DNA of 64,000 nt from Mugil cephalus (Eukaryota; Chordata; Actinopteri; Mugiliformes; Mugilidae). Location: assembly GCF_022458985.1 (NCBI RefSeq), contig NC_061783.1, forward strand, positions 15,631,913 to 15,695,912, read 5' to 3'. The first letter of the stretch is position 1. Each line of letters begins with the position of its first letter. The position numbers were made by a program, and so were the translations under genes. A model generated the notes under the pieces. The model did not search any database and was not told the DNA's origin. It worked only from the letters and a program-made list of their open reading frames with translations. Positions 12,969 to 25,271 of the stretch are shown in pieces.

Positions 12969-14500
12969 GAGCGCACCAGAGAGGAGTTCTGTTGGGAGAC
13001 GCTTTTCTTTCAGGGACTACAATGAAGACGGTCCGTGGGGTTCGGAAAACCACTGACTCAGAAATCGATGCCCAGTGCTGGCCACAGGGAGAGACTTTTG
13101 GAGCTGGAAAAAGTACACACGGACTCGATTGCACAACACGTGCTGAGTAACGTTGAGGATTTGAGACAAGCAATTTTGCTTTGTCTTATTTTTCGGAAGA
13201 TTTTTTATTTTTTTTTGTGTGTGTGTGTGTGCGTTTTTGAAAGACAAAGCTCTCCTTGATTGGTTGAAACCTCTTTGGAGGACATCCCTACGAGAAAATA
13301 TGAAGAAACCGAGGAGGAACGTAAAATGGCTGAAGAACAATCAGAAGCAGAGGCACCAATGCAACCATATTTGGACTTCGTGTTCCGATGAAATTAATCG
13401 GCGTTTAAAGAAAAACGATTCTCCGACCGTTTGAGCCAAAGATCAATCATCTCTCCGACTTGTACACTATTCCACCCTTGAGTATCGTGTACTATTTCTT
13501 GTATTGTTATTGTAATGGTATTGAGTGACATTAATGTCCCAAGTGATTACTTTCTCTAAATGTAGCATTGACAGACACGGGAGCTGTTCTCATGATAACC
13601 ATTCCTTTGCAGACCATGTGCTTATATACTGTAGCACTACAACAGACACACTACAGACACACTCCACCGCAGTACCACACACATGAGAAATGAATTATGT
13701 TACGTGTACATTCTGTGAAGATAATTTATGACATTTGCAGCTGAGAAGTTTTACTGTATATACCATGTGCTCGCGAGATGAAATGTTTACTGTTGGCGGA
13801 GGAGAGGGCTTTTCCCTCCCTCTCCCGGAGGTAGGAGCCGCGTGAAAGACGTGTGTGTTGAACAGACTGCGTGTGAGCTGTCGAGCGTTTGATTGAAAGA
13901 GTGTTGAGACGAAAATGTTTTGGAGGTTGTTGTTTTTTTTGTTTTTTTTTTCTGCCAAAAGCGAACACTGAGATGTTGTGTGTAGCGCAGAGAGGCTGGA
14001 CTTCTCTGTTTTGTCCGATCTTGCCCCTGTATCGGTTCGACAGTGCGACACAAAGAGACGGTGACGTCTCTTTGACGGTGCAGGACTCAACCCTGTGTGC
14101 CATGGTGCTTTTTTTTTCCATCATGTTGAAAACAAACTTCTCAACCTCTTTTTTTTTTTTTTCTTTTCTTTTTATTTGTTAATCGTTAGAAAATGTTATA
14201 GTCACCGGTTCACAGCAGACAAAACGACACAGCATCAAACCGTGTTGCCAAGCACATCTTCACCCGACAGGCTGGCTTGATCAACAAAGCACAACAGTGT
14301 ATGACTACCATTGAAGTCGATCCTTTTTTTTAAAAAAAGAAAAAAAAGAAAAGAAAATCTGAATGGTTGCCTAATTTTGTACATGTGTAAGTAAGAAGTG
14401 TATAATATGTATATATTATATATATATAGATTATATAAAAACCTGTTTGATAAATATGATAAATGTGAAAGATTTTCATGTGAAATAAAAAAAGATATTT
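12969..14500 (+). other. efna1: efna1 3' UTR (probable extent)
   Basis: After the TGA at 12966-12968 the sequence becomes progressively AT-rich, with T-runs and A/T-rich motifs. No other gene begins before an AATAAA at 14484-14489. A 3' UTR of about 1.5 kb is usual for ephrin-A genes. The end point is inferred from the single clear polyadenylation signal and could differ. Confidence 0.5.
14484..14489 (+). terminator. Candidate efna1 polyadenylation signal AATAAA
   Basis: This is the first canonical plus-strand AATAAA found downstream of the efna1 stop codon, in an AT-rich setting. No transcript evidence is available here. Confidence 0.45.
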
Positions 14501-15009
14501 TTGGAAAAGTAGAGGAGCTTTTGTCTGGTTATTCTGAGCGAGTCCTAGAAAAACAGTTACCTAATCACAAATGCCATCAGTAACTTTATATTTGACGTCA
14601 ACCTCAAGCCTATTGTGGTCGAAGTCGCATCATTAGGTCCAAATATTAACGTCTTCAGATCTTTGATTTGTGACCACATATCTTTAATTATTTATTTAGG
14701 CACACTGAAATCCACTTTTCATGTCACCACCACAATAACAAGCAGGAGTAAACCGTTAAAACACAAAATTATAAATCGGCTGTGGACGCCACCTCATCAC
14801 CATCCAAACAGAGACCTGTAAAGTACACCCGGTGCAACACAATGCCACAAACCCGTTACAGACCGACCTTAACAGGTAGTTGTTCAGCTGCTCGCCCTGT
14901 TAGGAGATGCTATTGCTGCATGTACCAGACTTCCGTAAGGTCCTGTACCAAAAAGCTCACATGAAGTGGATGTGCTACTGTGCTACGTGCAGTAACTCTT
15001 GAAAATGAA

Positions 15010-15463
15010 TGGTATTCACACAGGTCTCCCTTGTGCCTTCAAAACAATCTTGGCTCATCAGAGAATGGACGTGGGCCTTCTGAGGGTGTCTACTGTTAGT
15101 GGGGGCCTTTGGGTCCGATGGTTTGAGGGAAGAGGTCTCTGTGGATCAGGCTTGTTTCAGTGCATCCTGCAGATATTTGATCAGTTTGGGATCTAGTGAA
15201 TGTGGAGGCCAGGTCAACACCTTGTGCTGTTCTTGGAGTTTCTCCTAAAAAGTTTTTGTGTGTGCGTCAGGGTCAGGCTGCCTCCTACTGGGGATGGCTG
15301 CTGCCATCAAGGAGCGCCGTCGCTATGGGGTGGGGGTACCTGTCTAAGTAACATCCACACAAATGCCAGCTCCAAAAGTTTCCCAGCAGAACACTGAATC
15401 GTCACAAGACGCTCAACGTCATTCACTTCTCCTGTGGTTTTAAAGTTGTGGCTGATCGGTGTG
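15010..15463 (-). mobile_element. Tc1/mariner-like non-autonomous element, copy A
   Basis: Read on the minus strand, the terminus is close to CACCGATCAGCCACAAC, followed by a 'ccacaggagaagtgaatgac' type stretch. The other end carries the fragment 'ggcacaagggagacct'. These are the ends of a common teleost Tc1/mariner-superfamily element whose transposase tail reads like AAQGEPT. The interior is deleted and no intact transposase frame remains. It shares blocks with copies near 37310, 40868 and 55007. Confidence 0.6.
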
Positions 15464-17499
15464 TGTCGACTCCTCGTGCCCCATTAGAAAACCACATTAC
15501 CACATTTTGGAGAAAGTTGTAGTGACTTGAAGCTTTCTCCCCGAGTGAACTCCTTTCCCCGGAGTAAGTGTACAGAACATATTCTCAGCATCCAGCAACA
15601 GCACATTAACTTTAGTTAGACTCTTAAAGGGTAATGGGGCACATATTCATATAAACCTTTTAAAGAAAACCAACAATTAAATGTTCACGCATCAACCCAA
15701 ATGAAAAATCACTTTCCCCTTGGAATTAGGGTGATTTTATTCTAAAAAAGTTTTCAGGAAGCCCAACCCCTCTCTCCTTTTGATTACGCCGGAAAGATCT
15801 CCAGCCAGTATCACAGATAATGGCTCGCACGCACTAATGTGACAGGAGGCAGATAGAATCAAGGCCAAGGTGGCCAGATACAGGAAGACTTATAAAGGGA
15901 GAGATAAAGGAAGAAACTAGGTGTAGGCTATGTTTATTATAACCATTAGCACAGGCTTTTGTCAGGAGGATTAAGGATCTCGGTGCTATCTTCATTTCAA
16001 CCTTACGCTGCTTTTCCACACTCACCCCCAGTTTGAACACCTCCTCCTTTCTTCAGCCATGATGGTTTTCTTGAGCCGCATGACAAGCCATTGTTCTCTC
16101 CTCCTCCCGACTCCTCCTGTCTCACCCTTCCCAGGGGAGCTTTACGGCCGTGACAGTAAAAACAGCTGTAGCACCAAAAAACTGGTGCCACAGCCTCGCA
16201 GCTCCCCGATGTTTTCAAAGAGAAGGCTGTAAATTAAAACTGTCGGACAGGCCCCTTAACCGCCCGACCCCTGGCAGAGGCTCCACTGAGTAGAAGCTCA
16301 TCCAGGGGAAACAATTCTTTTTATTTACTCGCTCGTTCCACGTACCAGCTTTCAGTAAATGTAAACGGCGAGTGTGAAACCTTTAACGCCGCAGTAAATG
16401 TGAAGGTCGGTCAGGGGGAGGGCCAGCACAAACACGGAGCAAAGAGGACAGGGACGAGGTCTTAACAGGCTTTCTGGGAAGAGACATTCGTAGATCGTTC
16501 CGAGCAGAAGCCAGGGCACGATGATCAGGTCTTTGCAGGTTGAGATTACAACCAAAGAAGTATATCATTATGTACAGGTATCTTTCTGTACCTGCAGCAT
16601 CTTCAAAAACTCCCCTAATCATCAAGACAAAAACATGTAATTCAGTTTGGAATAAATCCAAGTTGTATTTTTTATGAAAGCCAGCAGCATGGCTGCAGCA
16701 AATAATATTTTGATTAGCATGTCACATTGTTCACATCTACCCAGATGATGGGCTTTTACTCCTTTGATCCTCCTTTTATTTGTGCTTTGGTTTGCAACAA
16801 AATCCTGCACAGATTCTTCAGTTCACACTTCTGCAGGAGGCGCAATCTATGGACGTAGCCTACGCCAGTGCCAGCCATTTGGGTCAATATATAATTGTGG
16901 GACTTTTTGAGTTCAACGTAGTCGATAGGTATCATAGTTGATCACATTCTGGCTGTTTTCAGGCCCAAAATCAACACATGCATTTTTAAGGAAAGTTATT
17001 TATATTGTAGTAACACCGTTGACACGCAATAAATCCATGCTAGACTGATATAACTAAGAAAGAGGAGGAAGAACATACCTAAGAGCAGGTCATGTGACTT
17101 GGATTTAACACACTTCCTTGAGAGGTGGAATGTAATGTGCTTGTAATATGTAACTTATTTGTTGTAAGTGATTTCTCGGACACGGATGTAATTTTCCATA
17201 TAAATTTGATATATTGCCAAGAAAGAAATATCTGTCACGAGTAGTTCAACTTCACAAAAACAACAAAGCCAATTTTGAATAAGCTAATTTTATTACTGTT
17301 TAGCTAATTAGAAGGTGACATTTTAGAGATATTTAGTAATTTTTTATTGATAATTGATCGTTTCCATAATAAATAACTAATTTCGTAAAAACATTTTTTT
17401 TTTCTTTTAATAAAAATGTATACAAAGTATATCCCATGGACTTCAAAAATCCCTCAATTACATATTGACTCATCAGTTTGTCTCACTCTGCAACTCTAG

Positions 17500-17790
17500 T
17501 TGGCGCTGTTTCTTTTTTTGCCAGTCGAGGTCATTTTTGTTTCTACTTCCTGATTCACTTTCAACAATGGCGACTGAAACCTTTGCAGAAATTTTGCCGC
17601 AAAGGTTTGTATCTGCGAACCTTCTCAGTTTTTCTTATGTTCCATCTTAATTGATCCAGAAATATCAAAGCGGAAATACCCTTCTACCCAGCGGACCAAT
17701 CAGCTCTTTTCTTGGGAGGTGCACATCAGGCTACGTCGTTAGGGTCTGATGCCGTCACTACAGCCCCAAGTTGACGCAGAATTAAAAACC
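17500..17790. repeat. Unclassified interspersed repeat, copy 1
   Basis: It shares an ordered set of blocks with 24930-25080: 'ggaaata', 'agcgga.caatca.agctct', 'ggggaggtgca' and 'tagctacg.cgtcagggtc'. Such CCAATCA-bearing segments are typical of teleost MITE families. A short ATGGCGACTGAA frame with a donor-like end lies inside and is not accepted as a gene. The class was not determined. Confidence 0.45.
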
Positions 17791-19884
17791 ACGCATTACG
17801 CTGCAAATGTTAGCCTGTTCACACACAACAATGTCATATAGTCACAGAGGCTTAATGCTGAATTGCAGCTTGGCTAGACGATTCAGATGCAAAACAAGAA
17901 GCATAAACTGGGGCTGTCCAGCCAAATGACCGGATTTGTCAGTTTATCATTTGTCTGAGCGTAACAGAACAAAAGCTGTACCAACACTGTGTGACACTAC
18001 AACCTGACAGGAAGCCATCAAAGCCCCCAATCGGAGTGAGTTTGGCGTGAGCAGCTTGTGTATCTCTGCATCAAACCTCCTATCTGCAGGGCACACGATG
18101 ACCAGTCCCTGTCTGCCTGCTAGCGTATGTTTCTCCTCAGAAGAGCAAGGACTACGGGGCCTCTGGGAGGTTACCTAATGTTATTGAAGCTATTTGTAGC
18201 ATTTATAAGCTTCCATGCTGCCCGGGAATAGGAACCCGGTGTCCTATAAGTATCGAAGCAGCTGTTCCTCAGCATAAGAACAATAGGCTGACCCGTGTGT
18301 GACTTTTTAGCCTTTTTCACATCAGTTTTATGTGGCGATGATGCATGCTGGGATTAAATGTAGCTTTATTATAGCGGCATGCTCGGAAGAGCCTTTAATA
18401 CCTCTTCTGCATTAGTGCCCATTGAAGCATTACGTGACAGCGGGGTTAGACGGGGCAGATGGGAATGAAACACCTTAGTTATACTGAATTAACAGGACCC
18501 TTGGGAACAATCGGGGCACATTTTGGTCCCCCGCCATCGGTGGCGGTCGGGGTGTGGTCTCCTCTTCCCGAAAAGTCCTGTCACTCTCTCTCTCTGGCAC
18601 CACCGCCGCCAGGGTCATCTGTCTCGTTCCAGCTCATGCTTTGGTTTCCTGTCTGCGTCACTTAGTCACTTTCCTTTTTTTTTTCTTTTTTTTATTCATT
18701 CTCTCTCACTCCACGCTCCTTTTGTTCTGTTCGCTCTCTAGTTCGCTCCCCTTTTTCTGCATCTGTCCCCCCGTTTCTGTTTGTCCACGCGTCAGTCTCT
18801 CGTCCCACCGTTTCTCCATCAAATGTATCAAATCTTCATCTCTCTCGGCTCCGGGACTCGATTACTGACTCCATCTCCCTTTCCGTCCGCCTCTCGATGG
18901 GTTTGAGGTTTTGCTGTGAAATGTGTGGGTGGGGAAAAAGAAGTCTTTTCTGTGCAGAAAAATGATAACCTATCATTTTTCAGTCTTGGTTCTCAGCCTG
19001 TCGAGATGGATTTGCTCCCGGCGGTGTCACTGAGTGTCTCTAGAAATGTTTTTTTTTTTTTTTATAGTGTCTCAAGGTCTCAGTGGGGCCACGCTGCGGG
19101 CACAACCCTGCAGCCTGCCCCTCTCACAGCCCTAATCCCCTTTAGGCTTCCTCATGTTCTGCACCTCCTCTACCAATTTAGTTGACGCCTCTCACCTTGC
19201 CACTTCGGAGTAGAGGTTGAAGAATGATCTGTGCTTCCTCTTTCCCAGCCTCCCTCAGTGTCAAACGCCCCCCTCTGCAGAAGGCACACAGAGCAGTTAT
19301 AAAATGCTTGTGAGTGGCGGTGTTACCACAAAACCACCCAAAGGACAAAACACCTGCCCAGAATCCGCAGCAAGAAGATTCAGTGCTTACATGTTACCTG
19401 TTACACGAACGGGTGTTCATTACTTACCACTCTGCCACATGACTGAATAAATAATGTTTCACTTGAAAGACCAGAGGTTTAATTTATATGAGAAAGTTTG
19501 CTAATTGACAGCACCAAAGTGAAATTGATGCGCAAACATATGAACAATCAGAGTGACTCTAAATCTAAACTCACTCAAGCCACGTTCAGGCTGACTTTAC
19601 CCCGACAAAAGATCGCACTGGTTCAGCTTACCAAGCACTAAGACACGGTCCGCCACATGCATGAAAGTAAAGGGAACACAGCATTTCTATCTCGCAGTGC
19701 TCACAACAATAGATGAAAGGTCTTAACAAGAATGTGTGCATTGTAACCCCCTGTGCGGTGTTATGACGTCTGAGAAGTCTCGGCCTCTTGGATCTGCATT
19801 CAAAGGGAATTCCTGGACTGCGTGTCATGTATCCACTGAAGCAACACAAAAGCACCTTGTCGCATTGTTAGCATGTCATAAGTC

Positions 19885-20100
19885 TGACATCCATCCATTG
19901 TGTTTTACGGTTCATCCTGCACGGGGTCACGAGGAACTGAGGTTTATCCCCGTTTCCGCCGTGTGTGAGAGACGTCGACGGGGTCACCAGTCCATCACAG
20001 GTCCGGTGCAAAGACACAAACAAGCACTCACACTGAGATGCTGGAAATTTTGATAACGTGACACGCATGCCTTTAGGAAAAAGCCATTAAGCACCTGGAG
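19885..20100 (+). repeat. Diverged teleost interspersed repeat ('tatcc..gggtcacg' family)
   Basis: The order CATCCATCCATTGTG, 'catcctgcacggggtcacg', 'ggtcaccagtccatcacag', 'cactcacactgag' and 'cctggagaaaacccaggcagag' is that of a very common teleost repeat. Its usual text includes a gggtcgcggggagctggagcc core and an aggaaacccacgcagac end. Another copy lies inverted near 53495-53625. I cannot assign the class safely; it may be a LINE tail or a SINE-like unit. Confidence 0.6.
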
Positions 20101-22321
20101 AAAACCCAGGCAGAGATCAGTTAGATGCACCATGCAGATTTGATATTTTCATTTTGCATAAGTTTTAAGCTATGAATGGTTTTCCACACAAAGGGTTGTG
20201 CAGTTACACCCATTGCCTACAACGTTTCGCTGAATCCTTATCCGCGAGCGCTCACCCTACATCAGCGAAGAAAAACCTTGAGTCTTCGAACCAACAACAG
20301 ACAATGCGCCCTGACTTAGCTTTGCTCCTTCCCCTCATCTCGCAGCTGCAGAGCTCAGGTAACAATTCAAGGTCTCTTTTGCTTCCACTCATCTGAGATG
20401 CTGCTGCTCCCTAATAACGGCTCTCCAAAGTTGACAAGGCCAAATCTTTAAGGAGTCATTTGAAATGCAAAGGCAGCTCTCTGTGCGGCTTTTCTCACGA
20501 GAGGAGCGAGCCTCCCACCACAAAGTAAAAAGGAGTATGCAGGCAAAGATACTCAGCTGAGTTACCGTGCAGTCATTATTGTGGATTTTGCTCGGTGCTT
20601 TGTGTTAATGCGCTGGGCCATTTTGTCTCGTGAATATTGCCGCTCATCCGCCAAAATTGCGACAGTGGTGTCGCTTCAAGGATGTCACAACATAATGTAT
20701 GAAAAAGGAAAAAAAAAGTCAGTGTGTTAGGTCACTTGATATATGGAGCTTTCATAAACATCTCATCAGATTACGCCTACTTACACTGACTGTTATGTAA
20801 ATGGACCAGTCTGGGATGAAGCATATGTTCAGTGGCTATGTTCGAAACCAGGAATTAACAAGATGCACATAAATGCTCGCGCTATTAATAAATGTATGAC
20901 CTATAAAATGTGTTCCCTAATCCGATGTGTACTTTTGTCTTAAAGAACAGATCAAAACTACATTTTGGGGGGATGGAGACAAAGAAAAGTGATTAAGTAT
21001 TTTGCATGTGGCTGCGAGTAAGAACATAACTGCCTGCAGAGGGATGCCTTTGGTGTAATCGCCAAAGCAGAGAACATTTTCTGGTAAATAACAGGTTGTC
21101 TTTCATCCAGTCTGCTCAGGCAACAGCTTGCAGACATTCGTGGTGGTGGGGGGAGGCGGGTGACGTTGCAAGGAGCGATGAGGCTGAAGCCAAACAGCAC
21201 AACAGGCAGAGCTTTCACGCAGAGAGCGGCCAACTCTTTTTTGCATTTGTTCAGAAGTTATGGGAGCTTTTGAAGCCCTATAATGATGCCTTTGGCCAGG
21301 CTACGCTTTGTTTATGCACAGCAGGGACTCACGGAAAATGAAGCTAAAAGGCTCACACAAAAGAACTGCAACTGCCAGCATCACATTACTTCAGGGCTAC
21401 ATGCTTAGCGCAGGTTTTCTGAAACGAATCTCTACGAGGGTAGAGAGGGAAATGCGGCGTAATGTGTATTTCGTGTCGTTAACTACAACATCAGACAATA
21501 GAGATCTGTCTTTTGCACAGAGGGGGGCATTGAGAAGTTGATATAAAGCCCTCGGGCTGTCGGGGGGTATGCATGGAGAAGGAATGCGTCGTATATGCAG
21601 ACACTCACGCACATACTCACATAACTCCCGGTCCCATCTGAACTCCCAAACCACAGACGCACGTCTCAAAAAACACACACACACACACAGAAAAAATGAA
21701 GAAATAGATTCCCATTTAATTAATTCTCAGCAATACCTGCAGGGTGCAAGTCTGAAATTGGGCACTGGAATGTACACTTCTTTACAGATAAAATCTAGTC
21801 CACCTACACTGACAAGCAACAATCTCCAGACACACACACAACAACAACAACAACAAGGTCCAGCCTGTGAAGTTACTTCTTTGGAGCGCAGTCAGATTGA
21901 AAGCATCTGAGAATTCCCAGCAGAAACAGTCTTTAGTCAGATTGCAACAATGTGACCTTTAGGTTTCATTTGTTGGCATTTCGGTGAATGGCAACTGGTT
22001 GCAGATGAGAGTTTAGCTCCACAGAGACACGAACTGGGTGTAGTTTTCAGACACACCCCGGCGTGCGTTCAAGGTTTAGCTTCTTTATCTAGTTAAAGAT
22101 GTGATCATTGACCCAAGCGTTACAAACAGAAACTTATGGTGACTATGTTTCAGTTGCTTTTTACACAGAAGTGGGTAACAAATGTAAAAGGTTCATACTG
22201 ACTTATGTTATAAATAACCTAAAAAGAAAACACTGAACACAGCCGATCAATATCGACTGGTGGATAAGACTGTATGACGCGTTACTATGACTGATGTTCA
22301 GATTGTGTTCACTGAGTGACT

Positions 22322-22327
22322 TTTAAT
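22322..22327 (-). terminator. Candidate dpm3 polyadenylation signal ATTAAA
   Basis: On the minus strand ATTAAA lies about 126 nt past the dpm3 stop codon. It is a variant signal and the closest one seen, so this is only a candidate. Confidence 0.35.
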
Positions 22328-22452
22328 CCAGCACATTTCACATATTTCCTCGTTCAGTAACTTGAACATCACGGGCGCAGACAATGAGTTGTGTTTGTGT
22401 GTGTGACAGTGGTCCATGCTTTCATTTCAAATGTCTCTACATAGTCTTTCTT

Positions 22453-22731
22453 CTACATCTTTAATCCCTTTTTCCTCAAGTCCTCTTTGGCTTCTTTTAT
22501 CTGCTCCTGGAGCTCTTTCGCCGCCTCGTCACAGTCATTGAAGGTGGCCACCCTGTATCCCACCGTGGCCAGGGAGTAGCAGCCGAAGGAAACCAGCAGA
22601 TAGAGAGGCATCGGCCACGCCACCTCTCTGTAAGTCTGCGGCAGGCTCAGGTCCAACAGGTCGAAAGTGACCAGAGCCCAAACTGAGCCCAGTACCGACA
22701 CACCGAGCAGCCACTGCAGGAGCTTCGTCAT
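22453..22731 (-). CDS. dpm3: Dolichol-phosphate mannosyltransferase subunit 3
   Basis: This intron-less coding sequence encodes 92 residues, the same length as human DPM3. It starts [15 protein letters not shown] and ends with a charged amphipathic segment, [20 protein letters not shown]. Two hydrophobic helices (about residues 4-26 and 38-60) flank a short [19 protein letters not shown] loop typical of the family. From family knowledge, DPM3 anchors catalytic DPM1 in the ER membrane, together with DPM2, for dolichol-phosphate-mannose synthesis. That product feeds N-glycans, O-mannose and GPI anchors, including the anchor expected on ephrin-A1 next door. An in-frame upstream ATG at 22812 lies before the likely 5' UTR splice acceptor and is not used: the 22731 ATG gives exactly the family length. 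Confidence 0.97.
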   Translation of the reverse strand: MTKLLQWLLGVSVLGSVWALVTFDLLDLSLPQTYREVAWPMPLYLLVSFGCYSLATVGYRVATFNDCDEAAKELQEQIKEAKEDLRKKGLKM

Positions 22732-22994
22732 GATGAAAGCCGCTGACGGGAGAACAGGGAAGAAGCCGGAAAACAACCTGACAGAGAAACCAACAGGTGA
22801 GAAGCTCGTCATTCAACTAGCTTAGCTTTAGCATATAACGTAGCAGCGCGTTAGCTGTGGAGCTAAAACACACGAAAAACAAAATATTAACGGCAGATAA
22901 GTGATACGAAAACAACATTCAATGAAAATAAGTACTACATTAAAAGGCATTCAGTCCAACGCGTTTTTTTATTACAATAATATGACATATTTAC

Positions 22995-23060
22995 CTCCTG
23001 TTCCTTCTAACGACACCTCAGCTCTGCGCCGATTTATGACGTAGAAAGCCGGGTGCCTTA
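22995..23060 (-). promoter_or_regulatory. dpm3: dpm3 non-coding first exon and promoter
   Basis: On the minus strand the donor AG|GTAAAT sits at 22995/22994. It pairs with an acceptor ctctgtcag ending at 22778, giving a short intron in the 5' UTR with the second exon starting at 22777. A TGACG half-CRE (about 23037-23044, plus-strand orientation) lies at the upstream end of this exon. The splice sites look good, but the transcription start is inferred. Confidence 0.55.
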
Positions 23061-23205
23061 TGGGAAATCGAGGAAATAGTATGTTTCTCCAGAAATTCCG
23101 ACAAAGCATTTTCAATAAATCCAAAGAATTTCATAGGCAATGGTTTTATTACTAAGAAATTTCAATAATAAATTTGGCTACTTTCTTTTCACTCAAATTC
23201 AATGT

Positions 23206-23285
23206 TATAATATAATATAATATAATATAATATAATATAATATAATATAATATAATATAATATAATATAATATAATATAATATAA
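23206..23285. repeat. (TATAA)16 pentanucleotide microsatellite
   Basis: This is an uninterrupted run of 80 bp, sixteen perfect TATAA units, about 150 bp upstream of the dpm3 first exon. Confidence 0.97.
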
Positions 23286-24486
23286 TTCGTATGCTTTATG
23301 TGTTTATGTGTTAATAATTATTTTCACTATTACTTCTGTAATTATCAAAAAATTTCACACTCCTCATGTAATTTTACATTTCATTCTTATTATATTTTAT
23401 AATTCCCAGCAGTAATGTAGCAGTTAGCAGCAGTTAGAGAGGAGCCAGAGAGGAATGAGAAGACATCAGTCAGAAAGGTAATTACTATAACTCCTCGTTG
23501 TTTTTATACTTATCTCACTGTTGTTAGTCATTGAAACACTTCACCAGACTATTGTCAGATGAATTAGCAACATCAGCGCCCTGTCAGCTGAGAGTGAGAA
23601 AACAATTAGTTTCAACTGAGTCTTTAATAAGGCCCAGAGTCAGGCTTTTAACTCACATTAGACCTCTATTTCTCTGTGCCAACCTCTTAATTTAGCTAAG
23701 CCATTTTGAAAATTAGATTACCATTAGCACTAGCTAAAAGCGATCCATAAATACTAATGTTTTTTTTTTCCGAAGTGAGGAATCCAGAAACAGTTTCATT
23801 AGGGGCCACCGGGAGCTCGCTGATGTTTGATCCTAGTCTCTCCCTAGGTGCTATGGGCCATGTCCATTTCATTCGGGGTGGTGAACTGTCCAGGTGCAGA
23901 TTGCAGTGATCTCTCCAGGGTGAAATCAGCTGTGGGAGGAGATGTAAACATTATTCACTTAGCTAGGGAGTGGGATACGCTAAAGAGCCACTGAGAAATA
24001 AACATCATTCTTTGGGGAAAAATGGAGAGTTATTCTTGGAACGGTGGTGTTTATGTTTGTCTGCATTAGTGTTAATAGTGTGAGTGACGATCTGCGCTTC
24101 TGCCAGAGGGCTAAACTCTGCTTCTTCTGTTTATGGAGGCAGTAATATGCCAGACTGGAAAATGGAAAATAGTCAAGAAAATCAGCAATTTCTATTGTCC
24201 TATGTTTGCTTTAGGGAACATTTTTGGTTTTGGAAAACAGCCAGTGCTATTTTAAGGCCGCAATATGTATCCACAAGAAGGCAAATCAGGCTAAATTTAA
24301 TCATTTCACTAACCTTTTAATGTTCTAATGATAAAATCCCTCAAATGTAATTCACCCTCATTCCTTCTCCTGAGAACCAAGCTTTTGTTTGTTTGGGGAT
24401 TATTTCACTATATATTATAAGAAAGTCTCCAGTGTGTAAAAACATATACAGTAACATGTGATGGAGAAAAAGCAGAATTCAGGATC

Positions 24487-24545
24487 AGAATGATTGGTAT
24501 TGATCCCCGGGGGAAATTACTTTTCGTACATTATTACAAACAACG
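24487..24545 (-). mobile_element. LINE 3'-tail remnant (antisense)
   Basis: The reverse complement reads 'gtaatttcccccggggatcaat', the terminal motif usual for several fish non-LTR retrotransposons (aatttccc..ggatcaataaa). Only the tail is recognisable. Confidence 0.45.
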
Positions 24546-24929
24546 AAATCCCAATGTCCTCAAATGAGTACTTGACGTTGTGGCTCATTACTATTGATAG
24601 AATTTGTTAAATTTGTGCATCATATCAAACTAGAAGGGTTAATAAGCATAAATGAACAAGTTAGAACCGTAAAATTTAATGAGGTTTTGTACATTTTTGT
24701 CCTTGCAGAATGAATTCGCTGAAGTTAACGCAATAATTTTATTTACACCGACTAGTGAACTGACCCTTTCCTATTGTAGATGGTAGACTGAAGCATCCAC
24801 GTTTGAGGATTAGTCTAAATGAAGCAGAATAAGTGAACAAAGGTAAAATGTGATGTCCACATACGAGGACACAGAGTCTCAGAAGGTTATTGATCTGAAA
24901 CAATCAATTAGGAAATTGAGATATGGAGA

Positions 24930-25080
24930 AACAGCTGGAAATACTAAAGCGGGAACACGCTACCACCAAGCGGATCAATCACAGCTCTCGTGATCTGCAT
25001 CGCCGCAGTGCCTAGTTACATTTCTGGGGAGGTGCATGTTAGCTACGGCGTCAGGGTCAAACTGATAGCAAATAGCCAAA
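24930..25080. repeat. Unclassified interspersed repeat, copy 2
   Basis: It matches copy 1 (17500-17790) in ordered blocks including GGAAATAC, AAGCGGATCAATCACAGCTCT, TGGGGAGGTGCAT and AGCTACGGCGTCAGGGTC. The two copies are in the same orientation and are well diverged. Class unknown; MITE-like. Confidence 0.45.
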
Positions 25081-25247
25081 AATCAGCTATTAGCCCTGTC
25101 ATACATGGGCCCACTGTTAGCTTGGATGTTTTATGATGAAAACATTAAGGTCAGGTTACTCCACTGCACTGATACAGTTAACCGAATCCAGGTGGGATTA
25201 CCCATAACATGCCACATCATTGCATACATCATAATGTGTGCTCTCTG

Positions 25248-25271
25248 TTTTTTTTTTTTTTTTTTTTTTTT
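25248..25271. repeat. Poly-T tract (24 T)
   Basis: This is an uninterrupted T homopolymer in the gene-free region between dpm3 and trim46. No element body was recognised beside it. Confidence 0.9.

Larger units (their letters stand above)
14501..22320. other. Intergenic region, efna1 to dpm3
   Basis: I see no gene in this stretch. It holds a Tc1/mariner-like remnant (15010-15463), a copy of an unclassified repeat (about 17500-17790), an AT-rich block (about 16990-17460), a pyrimidine-rich block (about 18590-18790) and a diverged teleost repeat (about 19885-20100). In human, SLC50A1 lies between EFNA1 and DPM3, but no exon resembling that seven-helix sugar transporter was recognised here. Confidence 0.6.

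Noticed and set aside
17565-17604. ATGGCGACTGAAACC frame ending in a donor-like site
   Set aside because: It lies inside an interspersed repeat copy and has no further exon.
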